Below, piece after piece: positions 19,605 through 28,583 of a stretch of 64,000 nt of DNA; position 1 is the stretch's first letter, and the number at the start of each line of letters is the position of its first letter. The notes below the pieces were generated by a model. It did not search any database. It was not told where the DNA came from and saw only the letters and a program-made list of their open reading frames with translations. Origin of the DNA: Crossiella sp. CA-258035 (GTDB lineage Bacteria; Actinomycetota; Actinomycetes; Mycobacteriales; Pseudonocardiaceae); the NCBI RefSeq assembly GCF_030064675.1, contig NZ_CP116413.1, positions 5,054,001 through 5,118,000 of the forward strand, read 5' to 3'. The translations under genes were made by a program, and so were the position numbers.

Positions 19605-20599
19605 TGAAGGCCGCCGTCATCAGCGGAGTCGGTCAGGTCGAGGTCACCACGGTGCCCGATCCCGCGCCGGGTCCCCGCGAGGTCGTCGTCGAGGTGGCCG
19701 CCTGTGGCCTGTGCGGCACGGATCTGCACATCCTGCAAGGGGAGTTCGCCCCGACGCTGCCGGTGATCCCCGGCCACGAGTTCGCCGGGGTCGTGGTGGC
19801 GACCGGCAAGGAGGTCACCGAGGTCCGCGCCGGGGACCGGGTCGCGGTGGACCCCTCGCTGTACTGCCACGAGTGCCGCTACTGCCGGGTGGGCCGCAAC
19901 AACCTGTGCGAGCGCTGGAACGCCATCGGGGTCAGCAAGCCCGGTGGCGCGGCCCAGTTCGCGGTCGCGCCGGTGGCCAACTGCGTCAAGCTGCCCGAGC
20001 ACATCCGCACCGAGGACGCCGCGCTGATCGAGCCGCTGTCCTGCGCGGTGCGCGGCTACGACATCCTCAACGCGCAGCTGGCCAGCCGGGTGCTGATCTA
20101 CGGTTCGGGCACCATGGGCCTGATGATGCTGGAGCTGGGCAAGCGCACCGGCGCGGCCAGCATCGAGGTGGTCGACCTCAACCCGGACCGGCTGGCCACC
20201 GCCCAGCGCATCGGCGTGACCGGCACCGCCACCAACGCCGACGAGCTGGACCGGCCGGAGGGCTGGGACGTGGTCATCGACTGCACCGGCAACGAGAAGG
20301 CCATCCAGGACGGCCTGGGCCGGGTGGCCAAGGGCGGCACCTTCCTGCAGTTCGGCGTCTCCGACTACTCCGCGCGCGCGGTGATCGAGCCGTACAAGAT
20401 CTACAACCAGGAGATCACCATCACCGGCTCGATGGCGGTGCTGCACTCCTTCGAGCGGGCCGCGGACCTCTTCGCCGCCGGCGTGCTGGACCCGGAGGTC
20501 TTCATCAGCCACCGCCTGCCCCTGGACGACTACGCCGCCGCGCTGGAGTCCTTCCGCCGCGGCGAGGGCCGCAAGATCCAGGTCCTGCCCGGCAGCTGA
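19604..20599 (+). CDS. Zinc-dependent medium-chain polyol dehydrogenase
   Basis: 331-residue cytosolic NAD(P)-dependent alcohol dehydrogenase. Catalytic zinc ligands are in CGLCGTDLH (residues 34-42) and GHEFAGVV (56-63). The structural zinc lobe has CHECRYCRVGRNNLC, a four-cysteine set. The Rossmann segment is VLIYGSGTMGLMMLEL. It resembles sorbitol/arabinitol/threonine-type dehydrogenases and probably oxidises the imported polyol to a ketose. It is translationally coupled to the permease gene and is the last gene before a strong terminator. Confidence 0.9.
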   Translation: MKAAVISGVGQVEVTTVPDPAPGPREVVVEVAACGLCGTDLHILQGEFAPTLPVIPGHEFAGVVVATGKEVTEVRAGDRVAVDPSLYCHECRYCRVGRNNLCERWNAIGVSKPGGAAQFAVAPVANCVKLPEHIRTEDAALIEPLSCAVRGYDILNAQLASRVLIYGSGTMGLMMLELGKRTGAASIEVVDLNPDRLATAQRIGVTGTATNADELDRPEGWDVVIDCTGNEKAIQDGLGRVAKGGTFLQFGVSDYSARAVIEPYKIYNQEITITGSMAVLHSFERAADLFAAGVLDPEVFISHRLPLDDYAAALESFRRGEGRKIQVLPGS

Positions 20600-20605
20600 C
20601 CGCGT

Positions 20606-20637
20606 CCAGCGCCCCCGGCATCCGTTGGGGGCGCTGG
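20606..20637 (+). terminator. Hairpin terminator of the polyol operon
   Basis: CCAGCGCCCCC and GGGGGCGCTGG form a perfect 11-bp stem with a 10-base loop, seven bases after the dehydrogenase stop. There is no T-tract, common in high-GC actinomycetes. Confidence 0.75.
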
Positions 20638-20678
20638 CGGGTGAGCCGAGTGTCAGGCCCTGCCCCTAGCCTCCCGGT

Positions 20679-21515
20679 ATGACCCGCACCACCCACCCGC
20701 CCGCCTACGGCGTCGCCGCCCGGTTCCCGGCCCTGGCCGCCTACGCGCGCGTCACGGTTCGCCTGCACCCGCGCCGCGGCAACCCCACCGCCTACGACAG
20801 CCACCTCGGCGGACCGCTGCTGTGGCCTGCGGATGAACCCTGGCCGCGGTGCGGACGCCCGAAGTGCTTCATCCCCGCACCCGAGCAGCCGGAACCAGCC
20901 GTGGTGGCCGGGCAGTTCTGGGCCAGGGACCTGCCTGACCTGCCCTTCCCGGCAGGAACCGACCTGTTGCAGGTGCTGTGGTGCCCGCACGAGCACGACG
21001 AGTTGCAGGGCGGCATCGGCCCGTACGTCTACCTGTTCTGGCGGAACTCGCACTCGATCACGCCTTCGTCGGAGCCGCCGCCGGAGCCGATGCTGCTCAA
21101 CGGTGACGACAGCCTGGTGCCCCGGCCCTGTGTGCTGCACCCCGAACGCCTCACCGAGTACCCGTGGCACGAGGAACTGCCCGCCGATCTGGCCGAGGCC
21201 GTGCAGAGCATCCGGGAGGAGTACCGAGAGGGCCTGTCCATCGCGCCGGGCAGCAAGATCGGCGGCTGGGTGTCCTGGGCGGTCACCGACCGGATCCCGC
21301 AGCCCTGCCTGGAATGCGGCACGCCGACCGAGCACCTGCTCAGCATCGCCGACACCGAATGGGGCAGCCGCGAGTCCCGCTGGCGGCCGTTCGAGGAGGA
21401 CGCTCTCGGGGACCGGGACGCGTGGAACCCCATCGGCACCTACATCAAGGACGCCGTGCGGCTGTTCGTCTGTCCACAGTCGACAGACCACCCGGTCCGG
21501 TTCGACCGGCAGTAG
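20679..21515 (+). CDS. DUF1963 (YwqG-like) family protein
   Basis: 278 residues, cytosolic. The region DSHLGGPLLWPADEPWPRC (near 41-59) followed by QFWARDLPDLPFPAGTDLLQVLWCP is the DUF1963 hallmark; function of the family is unknown, and many sit near polymorphic-toxin immunity genes. The late CLECGTPTEHL pair of cysteines may bind metal. TAGCCT lies six bases before the ATG, so the transcript is probably leaderless. It stands alone. Confidence 0.82.
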   Translation: MTRTTHPPAYGVAARFPALAAYARVTVRLHPRRGNPTAYDSHLGGPLLWPADEPWPRCGRPKCFIPAPEQPEPAVVAGQFWARDLPDLPFPAGTDLLQVLWCPHEHDELQGGIGPYVYLFWRNSHSITPSSEPPPEPMLLNGDDSLVPRPCVLHPERLTEYPWHEELPADLAEAVQSIREEYREGLSIAPGSKIGGWVSWAVTDRIPQPCLECGTPTEHLLSIADTEWGSRESRWRPFEEDALGDRDAWNPIGTYIKDAVRLFVCPQSTDHPVRFDRQ

Positions 21516-21656
21516 CGGGGTACACCAGGCCGCCGACGCGCAGTTCCCCCAAACGCGCCACTGCTCTGCGCCGGGTGGGGTGGGCTGGGCTCAGCTTCCG
21601 GCGCGATCTGGACGGTTCGCCCACCCGGTAGCCCGCGGGCGCGGCACACTCATCCG

Positions 21657-23513
21657 GTGATCCTCCGAGCACTGGCCGCCGCGGTCGCGCTGACCGCCAC
21701 CGGCCTCCAGCCAGCCGCGGCCGCCCCCGCGGCGATCGAACCCTGCTCCGCCGTCTCGGTCGGCCCGGCCCAGGTCGTGGTCGACAACACCACCCGGCTC
21801 AACCTCGGCCTCAAGGGCTGGCCGGACACCGCCTTCGGGGTGCTGCCCGAGGGCAACGGCCAGTACCGGTTCCTGTCCACCTCCGCACTGGTCGGCTCCG
21901 GCACGATGCCGCAGAGCATCGCCACCACCAAGGGCACCCTGGACAACCCGGTCGCCGGCGGGGTCAGGCACGCCGCGGTGCGCAACATCCCGCCGGGCTA
22001 CCAGTACGCCGGCGGCGGACCGGTCTTCCGCGACCCGGCCAGCGGCCTGGTGCTGCAGATGGTGCACCTGGAACGCACCCTGGACGGACCGAACCACCAG
22101 TTCTACGCCGAGCTGCACCTGGGCCTGCACGACCTCGCGACCGGTGAGACCCGGTTACTGGGCGAGATCATCTCCCCGGACATGGACTTCGCCACCGCGT
22201 ACCGGCACAAGCTGACCGCCGACATCGGCACCTCCTCCTTCGTGCTGCGCGACGGCTACCTGCACGCCTACTTCCCGGACTACTCCTACGACGACGGCAA
22301 ATGGGTCAACACCCCGCTGTCGGTGGCCCGCGCCCCGCTGGCCGAGGTGGTCGCCGCGGCCAAGCAGGGCAAGGCCAGCGAGTGGCGCAAGTACCACGGC
22401 GGCGCCTGGAACTCCCCCGGCCGCAACGGTCCCTCCACCGCGGTGCGCGAACAGGGCGTCGGGGCCTGGCACCCGAGCGTGGTCAAGACCACCAGGGGTG
22501 GCACGATCATGGTGGCGGGCAACAGCATCACCGAGTTCGTGCTGGCCACCTCGCCGGACGGGCTGACCGGCTGGTCCGGCCCGACCACCCTGTTCCGCGA
22601 CCCCGAGCGCGGCAACGCCTACCCGACCATCGTCGGCACCGGCAGCGATCCGTCCATTGTGGACAACGAGTTCTACCTCTACTACCTCCAGTGGGCCAAG
22701 CCCGGTGACTGGGCGAACGCGGTGGCCATGCGCCGCCACGTCACCTGCGTCGCGGGTCGCGCGCTGCCGAGCGTCCCGTTGACCGGCTACGCCAACGGTG
22801 CCCAGCACCGCACCAGCACGATCACCGAACGCGCCACCGGTTTCGCGCCCGAACCCGGTCGCCTGTGGCGGCTGGAGACCGCGGCCGTGCCGGGCACCGC
22901 GCCGCTCTACGGCTGCCGCAACGGCTCCGACCACTACCTGTCCCTGGCCCAGGGCTGTGAGTCGCCGCAGGCCGCGGTGCTGCAGAGCGAGGGCCGGATC
23001 TACACCGCCGCGCCCTCGGCGCCCTCGACCCCGTTGTACCGCTGCAAGTCCGGCGCGGACCACTTCACCTCCGCCGCGGCGAACTGCGAGGGCCGCGGCA
23101 CCCAGGACAAGCTGCTCGGGCACGCGCTGACCACCACCCAGCGGGTGTTCAGCCGGTTCTACGACGGCCGGGAGCACTGGGACACCAGCGGCCCGGTCAC
23201 CGCGAAGTACGCGCTGGAGCACCGCTGGTTCCTGGAGTCGGCGAGCAAGCCGGGCACCCGCGCGCTCTACGGCTGCGCCTACACCAGCGTGAAGGGCCTC
23301 AACCACTTCGTCTCCACACAGCCGAACTGCGAGGGCCAGCAGGTGCTGCGCACCGAGGGCTGGGCCTTCGTGGACCAGCCGAGCGCGCCCTCGGTGCCGC
23401 TGTACCGGTGCTACTGGCCGGAGCAGGACGACCACTTCCTGTCCCCGCACGAGAACTGCGAGGGCGTGCCCGGCGGCCGCAACGAGGGCCGCCTCGGCTA
23501 CGCGCTGAGCTGA
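21657..23513 (+). CDS. Secreted propeller-fold protein with cysteine-paired DUF5648-like repeats
   Basis: 618 residues from a GTG start; signal peptide to about residue 23. Residues about 30-365 read like a five-bladed propeller of the GH43/DUF4185 type (HPSVVKTTRGGTIMVAGNS, DPSIVDNEFYLYYLQWAKP). The C-terminal 240 residues hold four units of the form PLYxC...DHFxS...NCEG (PLYGCRNGSDHYLS, PLYRCKSGADHFTS, the CAYTSVKGLNHFVS unit, PLYRCYWPEQDDHFLS). They resemble DUF5648 repeats but each adds a cysteine pair. No catalytic residues can be named. Probably an extracellular carbohydrate-binding or -active protein. Confidence 0.75.
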   Translation: MILRALAAAVALTATGLQPAAAAPAAIEPCSAVSVGPAQVVVDNTTRLNLGLKGWPDTAFGVLPEGNGQYRFLSTSALVGSGTMPQSIATTKGTLDNPVAGGVRHAAVRNIPPGYQYAGGGPVFRDPASGLVLQMVHLERTLDGPNHQFYAELHLGLHDLATGETRLLGEIISPDMDFATAYRHKLTADIGTSSFVLRDGYLHAYFPDYSYDDGKWVNTPLSVARAPLAEVVAAAKQGKASEWRKYHGGAWNSPGRNGPSTAVREQGVGAWHPSVVKTTRGGTIMVAGNSITEFVLATSPDGLTGWSGPTTLFRDPERGNAYPTIVGTGSDPSIVDNEFYLYYLQWAKPGDWANAVAMRRHVTCVAGRALPSVPLTGYANGAQHRTSTITERATGFAPEPGRLWRLETAAVPGTAPLYGCRNGSDHYLSLAQGCESPQAAVLQSEGRIYTAAPSAPSTPLYRCKSGADHFTSAAANCEGRGTQDKLLGHALTTTQRVFSRFYDGREHWDTSGPVTAKYALEHRWFLESASKPGTRALYGCAYTSVKGLNHFVSTQPNCEGQQVLRTEGWAFVDQPSAPSVPLYRCYWPEQDDHFLSPHENCEGVPGGRNEGRLGYALS

Positions 23514-23519
23514 GCCAGG

Positions 23520-23559
23520 GGTCGAGGGCCCGGCACCCCCCGGCGCTGGGCCCTCGACC
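23520..23559. terminator. Bidirectional hairpin terminator
   Basis: GGTCGAGGGCCC and GGGCCCTCGACC form a perfect 12-bp stem around a 16-base loop, between the convergent genes ending at 23513 and 23574. Confidence 0.8.
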
Positions 23560-23573
23560 GGTCGGCTAACGGC

Positions 23574-24008
23574 TCAGTACCACCGGCTGCACACCGAGCT
23601 GCCGCCCTCGTACCAGCCGCAAGCCCGCATCTTCCAGGCCGGATCGGGGCTGGTCACGTGGATCCGCGAGTCCACGCTGTCGCCCCAGGTCTCGAACGGC
23701 CCACACTGGATCCAGCTCGCGCCCCGGTTGAACGAGACGTCCATCCACACCGACTTGTGCCCCGCGCGCCCGCCGAAGTGGTGCGCCCACACCACCGAGG
23801 CGCCATCCCGGTTGCGGCGCCCGCCCTCCAGCTTGATCGAGCCGCCGCCCACCGGCGCGGCCACCGTGGTGCGCGGCACCGAGCCGGTGAAGGTCGCCGC
23901 CCCCACCAGGTCCCAGCTCCGGCACTCGCGCGGCTCGGCCGAGGCCGTGCCCACCAGCAGGCCGGACAGCAGGGTGGTGGTCGCCAGGACCGCCAGCGTT
24001 CTCTTCAT
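23574..24008 (-). CDS. Small secreted protein, unknown function
   Basis: 144 residues with a clear signal peptide (MKRTLAVLATTTLLSGLLVG, then TASAEP). The mature protein is about 120 residues with several cysteines and tryptophans (CRSWDLVG, WIQCGPFETWG, CGWYEGGSSVCSRWY), which suggests a disulphide-bonded beta-rich extracellular domain. I do not recognise the family. ATG 24008 follows GAGGGGAACAC. It is convergent with the propeller gene and divergent from the GH2 gene. Confidence 0.8.
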   Translation of the reverse strand: MKRTLAVLATTTLLSGLLVGTASAEPRECRSWDLVGAATFTGSVPRTTVAAPVGGGSIKLEGGRRNRDGASVVWAHHFGGRAGHKSVWMDVSFNRGASWIQCGPFETWGDSVDSRIHVTSPDPAWKMRACGWYEGGSSVCSRWY

Positions 24009-24336
24009 GTGTTCCCCTCGGCAGCCGTCCCCCACCGGGACGGGCAGCTGAGGTTGTACGTCAGGCGCGATGTTCGGTTTCTCCCCGCCGCGCCGAACAA
24101 TCAATCGGCGAACGTGCGCCTGAGCGGGTGCCCGCTCAGGCACGGACACCGCCGGCTGGGCTGATCGGATTACAACGTTGGCGGTCCATTTCCGGACAGA
24201 GTTGTGTCCGTTGTTGACTGGTCACGATCGGTTGTTGTTAATGAGAGCGGTTCCACATCGGGGTGGACCGCGCTGCCCGCTCCTGCGCGCCCACCCCGCC
24301 TTCGGTTGTGCTCTCCCCGCCAGGAGGTAGGCGCCC
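24009..24336. other. Divergent promoter region for the small secreted protein and GH2 genes
   Basis: 328 bases. It holds a perfect 10-bp palindrome, CCTGAGCGGG at 24119-24128 and CCCGCTCAGG at 24131-24140 with a two-base centre, a good operator candidate. A rightward promoter is also visible: TTGACT at 24214-24219, 17 bases, then GTTAAT at 24237-24242, about 95 bases before the GH2 start. Confidence 0.55.
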
Positions 24337-27300
24337 ATGTCCCCGTCCCGATTGCGATCCGGCCCGCTGGTGGCCGTCCTAGCGCTGGTCGCCTCGTTGG
24401 CGACGTTCACACCCCCGTCCGCCCAGGCCGCGCAGGCCCAGCGCACGGTCACCGGGCAGGTCCGGGACGCGGTCTCCGGCGCTCCGGTGGCCGGGGCGGT
24501 GGTGCACGCGGCGGCCCAGACCACCAGCGTGCGCACCGGGCCCGACGGGCGGTTCAGCCTGCCGGGCGTCCCGGCCGGGGCGGTCGGGGTGGTCGCGGCC
24601 AAGCAGGGCTACGACTTCCACTGGCTGCCCCTGGAGTCCCGCGGCGACACCGCGGTCACCCTGCGCCTGGACCGGGAGACCCCGCGCACCCTGCCGCACC
24701 CGGACTACCCGCGACCCGACCTGGACCGCCGGGCCGGCGCGGACGGCAAGTGGCTCAACCTCAACGGAACCTGGTCGCTGAGCTTCGACCCGCGCGATGT
24801 CGGCCTGAAGGAGAACTGGGCCGCCGGCGGGCACGAGTGGCAGCACGCGGTGCGGGTGCCGTTCAGCTACACCTCACTGGCCGGGGTCGGTGAACAGGCG
24901 CGGGCCAACAACCAGGTCTACGCCAGCCAGTTCGAGGCCAACAAGGGCGCGGCCTGGTACCAGAAGCAGATCACCGTGCCCGCGGACTGGCCGGCCGAGC
25001 GCAACGTGCTGCTGCGCTTCGGCGCGGTGGAGTGGCACGCGCAGGTGTTCCTGGACGGCGTCAAGCAGGCCGAGCACGACGGCGGCTACTCCCCGTTCGA
25101 GGTGGACCTGGGCCGCCTGGCCCCCGGTTCCACGCACTCGCTGGTGGTGCGCTCCTTCGCGCCGGACAACAGCGACCGCACGCCCTACCCGCAGGGCAAG
25201 CAGATGGGCTGGTACGCCGACACCGGCGGCATCTGGCAGTCGGTGTGGCTGGAACCGGCCGACGCCGCCCGCCTGGACACCGTGCACGTCACCCCGCAGC
25301 TGACCTTCAACGGCGACCGGCTCACCAGCGCCAAGGCCGAGGTCGCCATCACCGGCAACGCCGCCGCGGCCGGGTCCACGGTCAAGATCACCGTGCGCGA
25401 GCAGGCCGGGAAACCGGGTGTGCAGCAGCGTGGGCTGGAGCTGCCGAAACCGGTGGAGCCCAAGGCAGGCCGGGTGGTGGCCAGCGCGACCCTGCCGCTG
25501 TCCGGCAGCACGGTTAAGTCCACTGTGGACATTCCGGAGGCCAGGCTGTGGTCGCCGGAGACGCCGTGGCTCTACCAGGTCCAGGTTGAGCTGACCGGCA
25601 GCCAGGGCCGGGACGCGCTGCACACCTGGACCGGGCTGCGCACCGTCTCCCGCAACTGGGCCCCGGGCCACTCCCCCGCCGAGCAGTCCGACCCGAAGCA
25701 GCAGTACCAGTACCTGCACCTGAACAACCAGCCGATCTACCTGCGCTCGGCCCTGGACCAGGCGTTCAACCCGTGGGGCACCTACTCCTACACCGGCCTC
25801 TACCAGGGCGGTGACCTGCGCGCCGGGTCGCTGGCCGAGCCACGCAAGGGTTCGGTGCTCTTCGACCTGGCGCTGGCCAAGCAACTCGGCCTCAACTCCA
25901 CCCGGCTGCACATCAAGATCAACGATCCGCTGTACTACCACTGGGCCGACGTGATGGGCCTGATGGTCTGGTACGACCAGCCGAACTTCGGCTACAACGG
26001 CTACCAGGCCAGCGCGGAGAAGCTGTTCGAGGGCGTGCTGCACGATGCGGTGAAGCGGGACTACAACCACCCCTCCATCGTGATCTGGGACGTCTTCAAC
26101 GAGGGCTGGGGCATCACCGACGGCAACGGCATCCGCGAGGAGGCCAAGCCCTGGATCGAGCGGATGGTGCAGCTGACCAAGCAGCTCACCCGCGGCGGGC
26201 GGCTGATCGTGGACAACTCGCCCTGTTGCAGCAACCATCATCCCAGCGAGAGCACCGACCTGCTGGACTTCCACGGCTATCTGTCCACTTGGGACGAGTG
26301 GAAGGCCAACATCGACAACTACGTCCGCAACACCTATCCCGGCTCCACCTTCAACATGGAGGAGGGCAAGAAGCAGTCCGGGCAGCCGCTGCTGAACTCC
26401 GAGTTCGGCCCGTGGACCGGCGGCCGGGAGAAGGACCAGGACGTGGCCGCGCCGTTCCGGTACACCACCGAGCTGTTCCGCAACCAGCCCAAGATGAACG
26501 GCTACCTGTTCACCGAGCTGGCCGACATCGAGTGGGAGTGGAACGGCTGGTCGGCCTACGACCGCACCCTCCAGGTGCCCGGATACCTCGACGCGGAAGG
26601 AAAACAGGGCGGGGTGCACCTGGCCAACGCCGACGACGTGCTGTTCTTCGACGCCCGCCCGGTGCAGCGGGTCACCCCCGGCCAGGCGGTGTCGCTGACC
26701 GCGAAGTCCTCGCTGTTCTCCGGCCGCGACGTCAGCGGAACCCAGCTGCGGTGGCGGATCTCCGGCACCGACCACACCGGCGCGGCCATCCGCAGCACCG
26801 ACTGGCGGCAGCGGCCGGTCTCGCCGGAGAAGTACACCACCAGCGACCTCGGCAAGGTCGAGGTGACCGTGCCGGTCGAGCTGACCTCCGGCCGCCTGGA
26901 CATCCAGCTGGTGCGCGGCAAGGACGTGCTGGCCACCGGCCAGACCTTCCTGGCCGACTGGAGCAACCGGACCGACCGGGCCACCGTGCTCGGCGAGCAC
27001 GCCACCAGCCAGTCCAGGGTCGCGGGCACCATCCGGCTGGACCCGGCCGCGGCCAAGGCGAACTGGCCGCAGGGCCACGACACCTTCCGCAACGACGGGG
27101 CCAGCGCCACCTGGGGCTACGGCGACGGCGACTTCCAGTGGACGGTGGAGCTGCCCGAGGAGCTGCGCACCGGCCGCTGGCACACCGCCCAGCTGGTCCT
27201 GGAAGCCTCCGCCTCGCGCACCAGCTCGCCGCGCACCCGGTTCCCGCAGACCTCGGAACGCCGCTATCCCACCGAGTTCCGGGCCTCCGTGGACGGGGTG

Positions 27301-28536
27301 TCCACCAAGTCCGTTGTGCTGCCGGATGATCCGGCCGACGCGCGCGGCGCGCTGTCCAACGAGTCCGGCTTCGACCCCGGCCAGTACGGCTACCGGGTGG
27401 TGCTGGAGCTGGACGCGCGCAAGCTCAAGGAGGCCGCGGCCGACGGCAAGTTCACCTTGTCGCTCAGCGGTTCCGGCGGCGGGCTGACCGTGCACGGGCC
27501 ACGCACCGGCCGCTTCGGCATCAGCCCGCAGCTGGTGCTCTCCCAGGGCCGGGGCGTGTCCGGGCCGCCGGTGCAGCAGTCCGAGCCGTACGTGGGCACC
27601 CCCGAGGGCGCGGGCGTCAACACGCACTTCGTGCCGGGCACGCTCAAGGAGGGTCAGCCCACCACGGCGAACGTGCTGGTGGTCAACGACTCCCCGCGCC
27701 CGGTGCGCCAGGTCCGGCCGGAGCTGGTGCTGCCCGCGGGCTGGCGAGCCGAGCCGGTCGGCCAGGTGTCCACAGTGGACCTGCGGCCCGGCGAGTCGGC
27801 GGTGGCGCGATTCCGGCTGGTGCCCGGCAGCGTCGGCGAGAACACGGTGACCACCAGGGCCTTCTACACCGGTGAGGCCGGTCGCCAGGTGGTCGACGAG
27901 CCGTGGCTGGTCAACGTGCCCGTGCCGGAACCGAGCGAGGCCAACTACCCCAAGCGCACCGTGCACGACGGCTTCGACAGCGACACCAGCGCGAACTACC
28001 GGAGCTTCCAGCCCTTCGGCGGGGAGGCCGCGCCCGCGCCCACGGTGTCCGGCTCGAAGCTGAAGGTCAGCCACCCCAGCCCGTTCTTCACCATGCTCGG
28101 CTCCAACTCCGCGCCCGGCGGCAACCCGACGGTGACCATCGTGGAGGTCGGCGAGCTTGCCGGTGGTAGCTCGCGGGAGAACAGCCTGTTCACCGGGCTG
28201 GTGAAGGACCAGAACACCTATGTGGTGGCCTGGTACAACCACTTCCGCAAGGAGACCGGCTTCGACGTCCGGCTCAACGGCCAGTTCCTGCACGGGAACC
28301 CGACCGCGCGGCTGGACCTGCAACCCGGCGACAAGTTCGCGCTGGTGGTCTCCGGCAAGACCGTGGACATCTTCCACGGCCGGGAAGGACGGTGGACCTC
28401 GGTGCGCACCGGATCGGTGGACTCGCGGCTCAACCTGTCCGATCCGGCGGTGCTGAGCCAGTTCCGGCACGGCGCGGCCATGCGCGGCGACGGCGGCACG
28501 GTGTCCATCGAGTCCCTGGAAGGCCGGACCCGCTGA
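24337..28536 (+). CDS. Large secreted multidomain GH2 family glycoside hydrolase
   Basis: 1399 residues. After a signal peptide (to about 32) comes a carboxypeptidase-regulatory-like beta-sandwich (VTGQVRDAVSGAPVAGAVVHA, about 37-105). The GH2 sugar-binding and immunoglobulin domains follow (LNGTWSLSFDP; GWYADTGGIWQSVWLEP), then the TIM barrel with the acid/base at E589 in IWDVFNEGW and a likely nucleophile E689 in LLNSEFGPW. Residues about 880-1080 form another beta domain, about 1100-1200 a NEW3/CARDB-like domain (ANVLVVNDSPRPVRQVRPEL), and the end a laminin-G-like domain. It is an extracellular beta-galactosidase/glucuronidase-type enzyme; substrate unknown. CAGGAGG precedes the ATG. Confidence 0.88.
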   Translation: MSPSRLRSGPLVAVLALVASLATFTPPSAQAAQAQRTVTGQVRDAVSGAPVAGAVVHAAAQTTSVRTGPDGRFSLPGVPAGAVGVVAAKQGYDFHWLPLESRGDTAVTLRLDRETPRTLPHPDYPRPDLDRRAGADGKWLNLNGTWSLSFDPRDVGLKENWAAGGHEWQHAVRVPFSYTSLAGVGEQARANNQVYASQFEANKGAAWYQKQITVPADWPAERNVLLRFGAVEWHAQVFLDGVKQAEHDGGYSPFEVDLGRLAPGSTHSLVVRSFAPDNSDRTPYPQGKQMGWYADTGGIWQSVWLEPADAARLDTVHVTPQLTFNGDRLTSAKAEVAITGNAAAAGSTVKITVREQAGKPGVQQRGLELPKPVEPKAGRVVASATLPLSGSTVKSTVDIPEARLWSPETPWLYQVQVELTGSQGRDALHTWTGLRTVSRNWAPGHSPAEQSDPKQQYQYLHLNNQPIYLRSALDQAFNPWGTYSYTGLYQGGDLRAGSLAEPRKGSVLFDLALAKQLGLNSTRLHIKINDPLYYHWADVMGLMVWYDQPNFGYNGYQASAEKLFEGVLHDAVKRDYNHPSIVIWDVFNEGWGITDGNGIREEAKPWIERMVQLTKQLTRGGRLIVDNSPCCSNHHPSESTDLLDFHGYLSTWDEWKANIDNYVRNTYPGSTFNMEEGKKQSGQPLLNSEFGPWTGGREKDQDVAAPFRYTTELFRNQPKMNGYLFTELADIEWEWNGWSAYDRTLQVPGYLDAEGKQGGVHLANADDVLFFDARPVQRVTPGQAVSLTAKSSLFSGRDVSGTQLRWRISGTDHTGAAIRSTDWRQRPVSPEKYTTSDLGKVEVTVPVELTSGRLDIQLVRGKDVLATGQTFLADWSNRTDRATVLGEHATSQSRVAGTIRLDPAAAKANWPQGHDTFRNDGASATWGYGDGDFQWTVELPEELRTGRWHTAQLVLEASASRTSSPRTRFPQTSERRYPTEFRASVDGVSTKSVVLPDDPADARGALSNESGFDPGQYGYRVVLELDARKLKEAAADGKFTLSLSGSGGGLTVHGPRTGRFGISPQLVLSQGRGVSGPPVQQSEPYVGTPEGAGVNTHFVPGTLKEGQPTTANVLVVNDSPRPVRQVRPELVLPAGWRAEPVGQVSTVDLRPGESAVARFRLVPGSVGENTVTTRAFYTGEAGRQVVDEPWLVNVPVPEPSEANYPKRTVHDGFDSDTSANYRSFQPFGGEAAPAPTVSGSKLKVSHPSPFFTMLGSNSAPGGNPTVTIVEVGELAGGSSRENSLFTGLVKDQNTYVVAWYNHFRKETGFDVRLNGQFLHGNPTARLDLQPGDKFALVVSGKTVDIFHGREGRWTSVRTGSVDSRLNLSDPAVLSQFRHGAAMRGDGGTVSIESLEGRTR

Positions 28537-28542
28537 ACCCCA

Positions 28543-28583
28543 GCCCGGCTGGCGTCGTCCACTGTGGACGGTGTCAGCCGGGC
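28543..28583. terminator. Bidirectional hairpin built on a GTCCACTGTGGAC palindrome
   Basis: GCCCGGCTG at 28543-28551 pairs with CAGCCGGGC at 28575-28583, and the inner GTCCAC/GTGGAC palindrome (28557-28569) closes the stem. It sits between the ends of the convergent GH2 and AraC genes and overlaps the last codons of the latter. Confidence 0.65.
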
